From positions 54,027,070 to 54,091,069 of the forward strand of contig CM049320.1 in NCBI GenBank assembly GCA_026874595.1: a stretch of 64,000 nt of DNA. Reading direction: 5' to 3'. Positions 53,996 to 64,000 of this stretch are shown one piece after another. Made by a program: the position numbers and the translations under genes. The stretch's first letter is position 1, and the number at the start of each line of letters is the position of its first letter. The notes under the pieces are model-generated. The model did not search any database. It saw only the letters and a program-made list of their open reading frames with translations, and was not told where the DNA came from. The stretch comes from Sipunculus nudus (Eukaryota > Annelida > Sipuncula > Golfingiida > Sipunculidae).

Positions 53996-56407
53996 AAGGA
54001 GGCTAAGCATCCGAAAGCTTATGGCAAGAATATCTAGTCTATCTAGTCTATCAACCTTCAATTTAACTAAGTGATACAGTGAGACTGATAGTTTTTGAGT
54101 CTAAAAGGGGGCTGCAGCTTGTGTGCTTAGTTTCAACGACATATTTAATATTGCCTGATTGGGGAATTTTCAGGATATTGTTTGAGAAACTAGATAGACT
54201 ATCAAGAGAAATAAATATTTTATTTGATAAAACTAAACGCTAAAAATATGAATTACAGTATCATATAATAAAGCAGACAATATGGGAAAACATTTATATC
54301 GTGTTTTTTTTTCTGAACAAAGACGGTGAACATTTATTTTGGTTTGCTTAACACTCCATATGGGATGAAAGGCATTGTGGATAACAAAGAAAGTATCCTG
54401 ATATAAATCATCGATTCATCAGTCCGTCTCCTAAAATGGAACAGTAATTGTTTCATTTGACTTAATAACGTGTTGATCTATACTGTGCAATAATAAACTT
54501 GAATGCAGTTAATTTTGTTGATGCATGGTGACACCTGTTAACTGTTCCTTTGTTTGCAATGAACCATTTAAAAAAATGTTTTCACAAGTCACAGCATGAG
54601 TATTACAGATGCCAGTCTCATGTGATAATCAATGACTCATATATAGTACAGGATATATGACTACAAGGGACAAAGAAAATGATGCCAGTGTTCGTTTTAA
54701 TGTAAAAGAGAAAGCTGGTATATGTGACGTGATGTTGTTTCACAATTGCTTTAAAGTCAGGTCTCCTTTATTGCACCTATAGCACGGATTCTTTTTCAGA
54801 GAAACAGATTGTGACTTATGATCCCATATAACAGTGACACATACTGATAAAATGTACAGATAAAATGGGACCGCAGTAATTCCCCTTTGATTGGACGGCA
54901 TTAGGTACAAATTGCGAAACACCAGAGTGGTTGACAACTTTTAAATCTGCAAAGAATACAGCTGTGCGAGTATTAAGGTATCACAGAGTGACTACGGATA
55001 ACGCCCCAATACCATCAGTAAACGCAAACGGTAAATGATTGTTTGATTTCAAATGCAAACGTGTATGCTAACGCGCATGAACATTAGAAACCATACCATA
55101 CCAGAAACAAAATAAAAGGGGATAAAAATTTAATAATAAAAAAATACATATCGTTAGGGCCTTACAATTTGACTCATAACAGGCTTCCACATCGTAAAAT
55201 GGCACCTCAACATTGCTTATGCAAAACTGTTATTTAATCCCAATACGCATATAGAAATTTGAATGCTTTTTATTTTACATTGGAGTGACTTTAGATAAGT
55301 TGGTCAACAGGTTGAATCGTTTGAATCCTGATGAATCCGAAGCCCGCCCACCTCTACAAAATATTAAAGAATATACCATCACCAGCCATATTAGTACCTA
55401 GAAAGTGGCTCTGAAGAAGGCTGACCTGCTTGCAAGGCTTTTGCGAAAGAGCTTGAAATCTGCACTGTGGCAGCATGGAGAGCACCAGTTATTTTATGTT
55501 TCAGATGATTCGAACAAGCCCAGAAAATTCCATGAATCAATTTTACTATTCTTTATCAATATCACACCAACATTTGCTAAATCCATGATCTATTGAAACT
55601 TCTGAGAGCCCATTTACTTGTGTGTCGTTTGTATTCTCCTAGAGCTAAAAGAGAACACAGTTAATGTTCTTAAAATTGAAAGACAAATTACCCTCTGTTA
55701 TGATATCATCAGCTAGATTGCAATGATCGACCATTAAGTGCACTGTCTTTCAAGTCAGCCTATTAGGAGACTGCACTTGGTGCATTTACCGTGCCTATGA
55801 TGTAAATGACCTTTCATTTAGTGATTCAGTCTACTTCTAGAACAATCCTATTTCCATTAGAAAATGAGATTCGTAAACAAACGGAGACATCCATATATAT
55901 AAATAGCTTATCTTCCTTGACCCAATTGTTATAGATTCGTTGTCTGTTGTTCAGTTTGGGTGAGAGTTAGCTATTCTAGAGTGGCTGGTTAGCAATACTT
56001 AAAAGGTAACCCAATCTTTTCTGAAAGACCTCGATGAGCACAGAAAATAAACAAGGGGTAATATTGTACATTTCTGATGGACCCCACTTTATTCTAGGCG
56101 CCAGGACCATATTTGATAATTTCTATTTTGAACATAAATCATGGCCGCCTTACAGACTACAATTTTGTTTTAAAAATGAAAAACTATTTTCTTAAAATCT
56201 TCTTCTTTGTGTAAAACTCTTGTGTATTAAATAATCCGTTTGAAATTTAATTTCTATAGATTCATGTTTAGCCAACCAAATACAAACCAAAATTGAAATA
56301 TTGGGTAAACTTAATATATTTACAGTTTTTTTTTGGTAAATTTTGTAAATCCAAAATTTCGCCGTAAAAATAAAAGGTCAATATTAGTTATTAATAATAA
56401 ATATATA
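53996..56407. other. Intergenic region, no supported gene
   Basis: AT-rich. 55405-55596 has a plus-strand frame with protein-like 'ADLLARLLRKSLKSALW', not recognised and without splice support. Confidence 0.45.
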
Positions 56408-57528
56408 TACAGTCGAACCTGTCTAATGCGACCACCAAAGGGACTGAGCACAGGTGGTCGTAATAGGCACGTGGTCGTATTAGACAGGTTCTGAAAATTT
56501 TGGGACTTTTGACACAAATTTATATGACATTTATGACGGGAGTATGCATATAAGTAAGTAGGCCTGCTACGTTTACACGTTTAAACGACTCTATTTCGAT
56601 TAATTTCTGTCAACGTTTACAGAACGACAGACCGTTTACACGAAAAGCAATGATACACTCTGTCAGTCCGCTTTACAGCGTTGGTAAATGTGTAATACCG
56701 ATATATCAGAAAATGTTATTTGAAGACGCGGAAGCCGATCAAGTATTCAGATGGACTTTTGTTTGAACATTTAGTGAGGGTTTTACTATTATAAACAAGA
56801 TCGTAGCCTTTGGTTTTTAATTATACATGGTTTCTTTTACATAAGCTATTAACTGGTACATTGGTAACAACGATACAGTGACGACACGTCATGTCATTAG
56901 TTCTTTTCAACTCATTTTCATAGCCCTAGAAGACAATTCTTCCGAATATTCCCGACTGGCTACCATGCATACAAGTGGGACTTTAATGATACCTCAAATA
57001 TAAACGACTAAAAAGTGTTTGCTGACGTCATCAGTAACTAACATCACTTGCTTCATAGGCACACCTTAGATTATCCACTCTTTGTAAGAACGCCTTTCAC
57101 AACACATTATATAGATAAAGACAAACCACGGGGGCACAAGTCAAAGATGACTGTCAGATCTCCATTCATGTGTGGTCGTGTAAGCCATTCACGTGGCATA
57201 GCCGGGGCTCCGTGCCATGGGTAGGCCCAGGGTCCTCCCAAACGACTACTAGTTTAACAATCGGCGGTGCATGTGACCGCAACTTCAGGCATGTTCAATC
57301 AACCGTCCGGTCAGCGCCTGTTAGTGAGTAGCTCAATGAGTACACGCATTAGGCAGATAAACATATCACTTTGGTCTTAAAAAACTGCCCGTAATCCGTG
57401 ACACCGAGGTAGTCGTATTTCACAGGTTTTATCTAAAGATAATATAACGGAATTTCAATAAGGACATATATTAAATGGTCAAAATAGCCAGTTGCCCGCA
57501 TTTCATAGGTGGTCGTTCAGACAGGTTG

Positions 57529-57533
<5 letters not shown>
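56408..57533. mobile_element. Pogo-like TIR element, about 1.1 kb
   Basis: Left end 'tacagtcgaacctgtctaat', right end (reverse complement) 'tatagtccaacctgtctgaa'. Both ends carry 'gaccacc' and the left 'gggactgagcacaggtggtc' recalls the 49523 element ('tggggactgagcaaagtggt'), so the two are related. Flanked on both sides by TA tracts. No transposase seen. Confidence 0.75.

Positions 57534-57570
<37 letters not shown>
57531..57570. repeat. (TA)n microsatellite at transposon edge
   Basis: TA tract continuing from the right end of the TIR element, followed by TATATG-type variants. Confidence 0.93.
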
Positions 57571-57575
<5 letters not shown>

Positions 57576-57617
57576 GTATATATATATGTATATATATATG
57601 TATATATGTATATATAT

Positions 57618-57659
57618 GTTTACTGGCAGTGAACCACTTTTCTGTGTATACCCTTTCCA

Positions 57660-57706
<47 letters not shown>

Positions 57707-57707
57707 G
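57618..57707 (+). mobile_element. SINE 3' fragment followed by (TA)n
   Basis: 'ttactggcagtgaaccactt' then 'ttctgtgtatacc', the SINE tail seen at 28.9 and 44.86 kb, with a (TA)n tract from 57662. Confidence 0.6.
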
Positions 57708-57963
57708 TTTTGTTTAATGATTTAAAAATTAATCTTTCAATACTTAATTATAAATGATTGTTTAGGTTAATAGACTTTTCTCGTTTCTAATGCTCCCTGC
57801 AGAAAAAGAAAAAACAACCATAAAACGTACATACGAATGTAAAACAATTCGTACCTATACTAGAGCTCCGGCTTATTTCGAGATGCTAATCCATGTTTCA
57901 TGTAAGAACATGAAGTGTGCAAGAGGTTAAAGATCCCATACACTGAATACAATATTTCTACAG

Positions 57964-58032
57964 CGCCTTCCAATAATTCCACACATTCCACAGCGGCTAA
58001 ATTCCACAAAACAACGACCTCCGTCACAACAG
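57964..58032 (+). CDS. Mucin-like cassette exon (second cluster, 69 nt, phase 1-1)
   Basis: Acceptor 'atatttctacag', donor 'caacag|gttggt'. It reads 'APSNNSTHSTAAKFHKTTTS' then VTT, the same phase and end ('TT' before caacag|gt) as the cassettes of the modular gene. No signal-peptide exon was found upstream, so it may belong to a paralogue or be spliced to the modular gene. Confidence 0.55.
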
Positions 58033-58853
58033 GTTGGTTATAGCCTTCGTGATTAGTTTGCTTCATGTGAGACGTTTATGGTGAAGGGTGTCAAATGCCT
58101 TATCCTAATAGGAGATTCTATGCTGGGGATAATAGTGGTCCTAATTATTATAACATATTCATTTAAGTAATGTCCCGTGCATACACATCGTTAAACTGGA
58201 AATGCCGATTTTCTCTGGTTCTTAAGTCGAAGTTGACAAATTTAAAAAAAGACAATATCAAGTTTTACTTGAAACTGCTGATGGGAAACTTAAAATGAAA
58301 ATGACATGCCATCAATATTTGACTGATATATTCACTCAACTTCAGTTCAAGAAAGGCCGGCTCAGGGACAGATTTGTCAAACTGGAATTTCATTTCTTCT
58401 TCAAAAGTTTACAAGTAAAATATAATAAAATAAGGAAACTTTTTCTTTAAGAATTTTATTTCCACAATATATTTGTATATACATACAGACTGAATGTATA
58501 CAAATATAAACAATATATCACATACCTTTGAAAACGCGGTTTACAATAATATCGAAATACGATGATGATAATAATAATATAGCATTATTATAATTATCAT
58601 TATCTATGTATTCGTATATTCAGTAATGGTCTATACTGTATCGGCATTACATAAGTATGATTTATACACTGTTTGTAAATCATCTCCCAACGTTATATCA
58701 GAAACCATTGTGTTTTCATTTGCAAAGTCGTTAGTATAATTTTGAGATGTTTTTCATTGTTTTCTATCGTTTCATTGCCACACCTACCTAAAACACCCGG
58801 TTGGTAACATTAAACAATTATTTTGTCTCTTCTTTCTTTACCGGGGCAGGTAG

Positions 58854-58942
58854 CTTCCACCCATTCCGAATTTGTCAAGGATAAAGTAGGAAGTCTTATC
58901 AGTGATATTTCTGTTATAAACAGACAAAATTGTCAATCACAT
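58854..58942 (+). CDS. Cysteine-module-like exon (second cluster, phase 1-0)
   Basis: Acceptor 'ggggcaggtag', donor 'tcacat|gtaaga'. It includes 'STHSEFVKDKVGSLISDISV' and 'INRQNCQSH', aligning with exon 11 ('DPCVGILSDICFRLENG') at VG-x-(x)-SDI. Phase identical to exons 2 and 11. Confidence 0.5.
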
Positions 58943-59572
58943 GTAAGAGATTGCATCAACCACACATCTGTGATGAACGTTATTTGTTTATATTTTGTGT
59001 GTTGTTCATGTACATAAGTGGTACATATTTGGTCCATAGTTGCGTTCATACAATATAGTTAAGGAGGTTTTGACCTGAATACCGTTATGGAGTCAGCAGA
59101 AAAAAAGATTATGACAATTTTGCTATTCACAACGAGATTTTGGTTGTGCTTAAAGCATTGAGAAGGAAAGAGCGACATTATAAATCACTGACAGAGGTAC
59201 ATCCACTCTGAACGCTACCACACTACAATGGAGCAACCACTATTTACATAGGAACTCGGATGTCAATTGTTCATAACTCTTCACATAAACTCCAATGAGT
59301 TCTTATTGACATTGGCACTGAAAAAATACTATAACAGCGCGTGACAGTTATTTATTCTCATTATAGGCACTAGGGGAATCAGAAAATATGACGAGTATAG
59401 CCGTTATAGAAAGTGATTTTGTTAAGGAATAATGTATCTGAGGGACAAATTAAGTGCATACTACGAGATGAATGACCATTGTCCCAAGAGGATTCAAACT
59501 TTATATTTGTGACAAAAAACATAGTGTAAAGTGAAATTACAACTTTATAGTGTATTGATTTTATTCATTCAG

Positions 59573-59775
59573 AAACATGCCTGTGCTTATGTTTGCCCAG
59601 AAGTCTTTATCTCTGTGTCCCTGTTTTGTACTCCGAATGTAGTGATGAGGACGTTTCACCAGTTTTAGAAGGTCAACTAAATGAAGCACGTGTCTCCGAC
59701 CATCACGCACAATTTTTGCTGCAAACTGCTTATCCCGACCAATATCGGCAATCGATTATTCGTAGTCGCCCGCAG
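59573..59775 (+). CDS. Exon-like frame related to exon 4/13 (second cluster)
   Basis: Acceptor 'attcattcag', donor 'cgcag|gtatcg'. After two bases it reads 67 codons including 'VPVLYSECSDEDVSPVLEGQ' and 'LLQTAYPDQYRQSIIRSRPQ'. 'VPVLYSEC' parallels 'VPLFLEQC' (exon 4) and 'VTNFTIEC' (exon 13). Its phase (1-0) fits the exon at 57964 but not the one at 58854, so either these are alternatives or the cluster is decayed. Confidence 0.4.
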
Positions 59776-60057
59776 GTATCGCTACTTTTGCAATAATTCA
59801 AACATTATGACAGTTTTTTTGTTACTCTTCACTTTTATTCCTGAAAAATTTTATCAGAATGGAATCATCAAAATGTACACCTATATTGCAAAGTCCACGG
59901 CTGTGCAGCTTTCATACAAACCTTTGCGATGATAAAATACTGATACTGAACCACGAATTCCCCAAACGGCAACTTACCATCAAACACGATAACTCTGTTA
60001 TCGGTTGCTTTAAAAGCCCATCAGCGGAGGGGTAACAATCTGAATGTATTGTCACAG

Positions 60058-60140
60058 ATCTATATGCCGACTGGAGATATATCTTTGCCACGTATCCATC
60101 GGGATCGGTTAAACCGACGATATTATCGAGTCTTTCAAAG
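60058..60140 (+). CDS. Weak exon-like segment (second cluster)
   Basis: Acceptor 'tattgtcacag', donor 'caaag|gtaatt', phase 1-0, reading 'LYADWRYIFATYPSGSVKPT' and onward. No clear counterpart in the modular gene. Confidence 0.2.
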
Positions 60141-60162
60141 GTAATTGAATCAGGGGCCTAGT

Positions 60163-60604
60163 TTTATGCGACGCGTGTAATGGTGCGGAAGAATCATGTA
60201 TCAGTCTCACTTGACCCGTCTTTGGTTTGGCCCCCATTGCTGATACTAAAAACCTTTTACCTTTAAAAACGTAATTTGCCTATGTATTTCCTTTACAATT
60301 TGTTATTCCTCTTTTTAAACATTGCACGGGTCTTCACTCCATTTGTTATTTCTGCAATCTTTATTTAGCCATCATTAGCATTATTTATGCGACGCGTATA
60401 TTGGTGCGGAACAATCATGTATCAATCTCACTTGACCCGTCTTTGGTTTGGCCCCCATTGCTGATACTAAAAACCTTTTACCTTTTTTATACGAAATTTG
60501 CCCATTTATTTCCTTTACAATATGTTGTTCCTCTATTTTAACATTGCATAGGTCTACACCCGATTTGTAATTTCTGCAATCTCCATTTTGTCATCATTGG
60601 CATT
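60163..60604 (+). repeat. Tandem duplication of about 221 bp
   Basis: Both copies start 'tttatgcgacgcgt' (60163 and 60384), share 'cacttgacccgtctttggtt' and end 'catcattagcatt'/'catcattggcatt'. They differ at several positions, so the duplication is not very recent. Confidence 0.85.
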
Positions 60605-61347
60605 TATATTATACGGAAACCATTTATAATGCCATCAGGTAATAATGACCTAAATCACCTTTCAATACCCGTTTCCATACCTGTATAAGTTTACACAATG
60701 AACTAGCATGGACGCGCCAAAACTGCTATTCTCACAACTTTCAAAGGGGACGCTTATAGCTTCCCAGATATTTATTCCTAAGACTTTTGCCAATTACGGG
60801 GGCAAGTATATGTTGCCATTGGTGACGTTCTGCCACATTTGAATTCTCTAAACAGACATGGGTATATTAACACGCAGTGAACCGACACCCGTGTCTTCTA
60901 TAGTTGAAACTAAGGCTGATTCACTTCAAGAAGAGTCAATGGAACATTTTGTATTCCACAAATGAATCTTTCTGTGTTGAGATCAGTGCATCCTGCAAAT
61001 TCTGATATAAGACTATGTTATTACTGGCATAGTAATTATAAAGAACTGAACACCAAGGACCTGGTCCACCTATCTTTCAGACCTGATATTTAATTGTACC
61101 AGAGGCTGTTGAAGCTACCTCTTTGAAAGCTAAATACGTAACAGTGTGGTCATTTCACTCCAATAGAGAAGACCATGCGATAATATATCTATCCATCTGT
61201 ATAGTTTGAAAGTCTTGGTGTAATAATTTGTTACACAAATAAGTGAGCCAAAAGGTTGGTATTACAAGCTGCCCCAAAATAAATGTATTTAACATTTTCA
61301 TTGAGGCGCAAAGATTGTGCCGTGCTGATTTCGAACCATTTTTGCAG

Positions 61348-61476
61348 GTCCAAAATTTATTGAACAAAAACAACCTCTTTGATCTCATTCTTTGCGACAG
61401 GGTCCTTGTGTTAATTTTATTTGTGGAGATCACGGTATTAAGAAATAAAGAACAAATAGAAGAAAACATTTTCTAA
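61348..61476 (+). CDS. Candidate terminal exon of second cluster (129 nt)
   Basis: Acceptor 'catttttgcag', phase 0, 42 codons and TAA: 'VQNLLNKNNLFDLILCDRVL' to 'VLRNKEQIEENIF'. Its length equals exon 16 of the modular gene (129 nt) and it loosely recalls exon 6. Only one cysteine remains. The match may be coincidental. Confidence 0.35.
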   Translation, partial: VQNLLNKNNLFDLILCDRVLVLILFVEITVLRNKEQIEENIF

Positions 61477-63471
61477 ATTTTATGTTTCCGTATAATTCTC
61501 AGTATGAAAAAGATTGGTATTAATATTGCACATATGCAATCTTATGACTTTTTGTGCTTAAGGTACCACATATATAAACAAAAACAGACGTCAGTATAAG
61601 TAAAACGTGATCTGTATGAAACATCCTCATTTATATTGATTGCGACCGTTTCGTATCAAAGACACCTCTATATTTTATTTAAAAATTTCTCTCATTAAAT
61701 TTAAAACCAATCCTGATATATAGTCCTTAAAAATAGTAATATATACCCCACCCGTCCTTCTTATTGTGCCCATACATTCACGCTTGAAAGATTTATTATA
61801 TTGGGCATTATATTGTTCTTGTATCATTTACCCGGTTTTACCCATGCATATGACACTGAATTCTACATCAAGCATGTCATATTTGAATAATTAAGAATCA
61901 GATACCTTGAGGACACTCAAATGTATCAGTGAAGAGATGTTAGCTTGTATTGAGAGTATGATCAGTTTTATCAAACTTGTATTCCAATACATTATATTAA
62001 AAATAAATTTAAATTTGATTTCATGAAAATAGTTAATGTCAGCGTCAGTAGCTTTCTGTGGTTTGACTAATATTGTAAAATTTGTTTTGATAAATATTAA
62101 TGAATATAAATTTATTCCTACGCTCGTTGATGGGTATTGAATCTGATTTGAAAACAATGGTTAAACATGATATATGAAAAATATTGGTGCAAGTAGGGTA
62201 GTTAAAAACACTGAACACAATATAACATTTTGTACCAAGCAAACACAATAACAAACATCAATACAATAACATTTATTAGTTAAGACAGATGCTTTCAACA
62301 GTTCTAACACAGTAAAGCGCTTTTCCTGGTGAGATCCTCAAAAATGATTCTCCTTTTTTATTGCATTTCATTTAAATTTAAATATATTACCAACCTTGAT
62401 ACATCTCCTCTCAGCTCAGCCTATTAATTAACATATAATTAACGGTAATACTACTCTGATTTGCTTTTTATTATCTATGCACATCATTTTTTGGCAGCTG
62501 AAACAAAACAGAAAAGAAATTTTGAAGTCGAAACATTTAGCAATACTCTTTTGAGACAATGTACAGTTGTTTACATCATATTGACAATGTTCAAAATATT
62601 TGTTCTATGACATAGAACATTAAAACTATCTGGCATCATTACGCAATTTTAACAGATCCTATTGTGACGAAGCAAGGTTTCATTACGTTCAAATTCAATT
62701 AAAAAAGTAGGATCACCATCTAAACAATTGGTAAAAATTTCAATACCTATATAAATTCTCTTTATGATTTTTAATGATCAGTGTGTATAAATAATTGTTT
62801 AGAAAGTATCATTTTCTTTATTATTTTAGCTTTCTTAGTAACATATGAATACATCCGATAAATGTGATTATCTTGCAAAAAAAATATAAAATGTCAGTCC
62901 AAAGACTGGCAAATTCCAAATACCTATGGTAAAAAGAAGTCATATATAGGTTAACAATTGTCAGCACAATTTCGGCAAGATTTTTTGCTTTATTTAATTT
63001 CCCTATGTGAAACAAAACAATCAATAAAATTGAAGATCAGAAGTTAAAAATGAAGACAATATTTTACATGACCACAATATCTATTGGTTTTCGACAGTAT
63101 GTATCTGTATGCTCATCAGGAAGCTGCCCCAAGGCTTTTCATATTTGAAATAGTTTAAATGGCTCTTTCAATGGCTTACATACTTATAACATTATGGCAT
63201 ACCTTTATCACATTATATCTTTTAAAATGATGAAAATAAACATGGCCCGAGTTTCTATGCACATGTTTCTATTCTGAGATATCAAACATAATCCGAGAGT
63301 AAAAGGATCAATATATGTAAACCCGGAGCTACATGGATCAGGTAATATACACATTTGCTCACCAAAGCAATGGTCAACTGGTTAAACATGTTCAGTGATT
63401 ATCAGTTACTTAACTGAAAGGTGAAAGGTGTGGAACCTCAAAGGAAATCCAGGTGTACAGGGAGATAAATG
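61477..63471. other. Non-coding region, possibly including a minus-strand 3' UTR
   Basis: AT-rich without supported genes. A minus-strand AATAAA lies near 62817, which could serve the exon ending at 63472. Confidence 0.4.
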
Positions 63472-63633
63472 TCAAAAGAGCAGGCCTTCTGTATAGCCTC
63501 CTAGTTTGTCCGTGCAGTGATGTATAAAATGCAGCCAACTGTCTTTTACCCATACACGAGCAGCCTCCTCAGCTTTGGTCAGTAAGTTAAAGCTATATCC
63601 AGATGCAACACAAAGATTTGGACTTAACTTGGC
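63472..63633 (-). CDS. Probable last exon of a minus-strand gene, product unknown
   Basis: Minus-strand open frame of 53 codons with balanced composition: 'LCVASGYSFNLLTKAEEAAR', 'VWVKDSWLHFIHHCTDK', then 'LGGYTEGLLF' and TGA. It has no Met start; the upstream limit is a stop at 63634-63636 and several AG acceptors lie just inside. It reads like real protein (Trp, His, Cys and few Asn/Ile/Lys runs, unlike the surroundings), so I suspect a terminal exon of a gene continuing to the right. Family not recognised. Confidence 0.45.
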   Translation of the reverse strand, partial: AKLSPNLCVASGYSFNLLTKAEEAARVWVKDSWLHFIHHCTDKLGGYTEGLLF

Positions 63634-64000
63634 TTAACTTTGAAGCCATACAGTTGATTGGAAACAAGAAGTTTATTTTTAATTCTACCGTTTTTGGTCA
63701 AAATTGGTCTAAGTTCAAGTAAAAAAAGAAAACATAATTTTGTTGCCCTGGTCATGGTTAACCTGATTATTCTTGTCAATGTGGTTGTTCATCAACTGTA
63801 ACTTATTTTATTTTTCCTCTAACTTGCAATATGATGGTGCTGTCAACTACAATCCACTCTCATAGCAACACTTTGCGTTGAATCCTTGAGCAAAGAGCTT
63901 TTTATTCCCCAACTGTCCAGGCCCGTATTTTAGTATTCATATAATTGCATACCTTGTATTCATAGGCGGGATACGTCCTACGGAACAAACGATTGAGACA

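Noticed and set aside
55405-55596. 63-codon plus-strand ORF
   Set aside because: The first half looks protein-like but it stops without splice sites or a recognisable domain.

Overview
The window looks like eukaryotic, AT-rich, intron-rich, repeat-laden genomic DNA, most likely from a mollusc and probably a bivalve. The evidence is an ARHGEF10-type RhoGEF with animal exon structure, dispersed 'agctcagctga...gtccgtccgtc' repeats of the kind common in bivalve genomes, pogo/Tigger-type DNA transposons, tRNA-derived SINEs and about twenty (TA)n tracts. Most coding signal lies in short exons, so it has to be read by splice sites and phase rather than by long ORFs.

Region by region. (1) 250-5280, plus strand: the last five coding exons of an ARHGEF10-family Rho guanine nucleotide exchange factor (C-terminal WD40-like domain, disordered tail, stop at 5280), then a probable 3' UTR. 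(2) 5.3-17.6 kb: mostly non-coding, with bivalve-type dispersed repeats near 14.5-16.1 kb and the 3' end of an L2/CR1-like LINE at 16.2-16.8 kb. (3) 17684-20488, minus strand: a three-exon gene for a 63-residue secreted peptide with six cysteines ending in CC (beta-defensin-like but with unusual spacing); one exon is only 18 nt, and a 1.1 kb pogo-type element sits in its second intron. (4) 20.5-30.5 kb: non-coding, with a 1 kb pogo/Tigger deletion derivative that keeps the transposase N-terminus, SINE copies, and a GC-rich degenerate block. (5) 30573-47892, plus strand: a previously hidden 16-exon gene encoding about 417 residues: signal peptide, cysteine module 1, Thr/Pro/Ser mucin-like linker built from 60-nt phase 1-1 cassette exons, and a duplicated cysteine module 2. 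(6) 48-58 kb: transposon-rich, with two more TIR elements and a Tigger transposase pseudogene. (7) 57964-61476, plus strand: exon-like pieces that look like a diverged relative or alternative 3' end of the modular gene. (8) 63472-63633, minus strand: an open frame that looks like the last exon of a gene extending beyond the window.

The most interesting content is the modular secreted cysteine/mucin gene with its duplicated exon sets, dead cassette exons and a 436-bp triplication that copies a splice acceptor, together with the nearby six-cysteine secreted peptide. Both would be missed by simple ORF finding. Their function is not known to me. Signal peptides, cysteines, N-glycosylation sequons and mucin-like linkers point to extracellular roles (defence, mucus or matrix), which is inference only.
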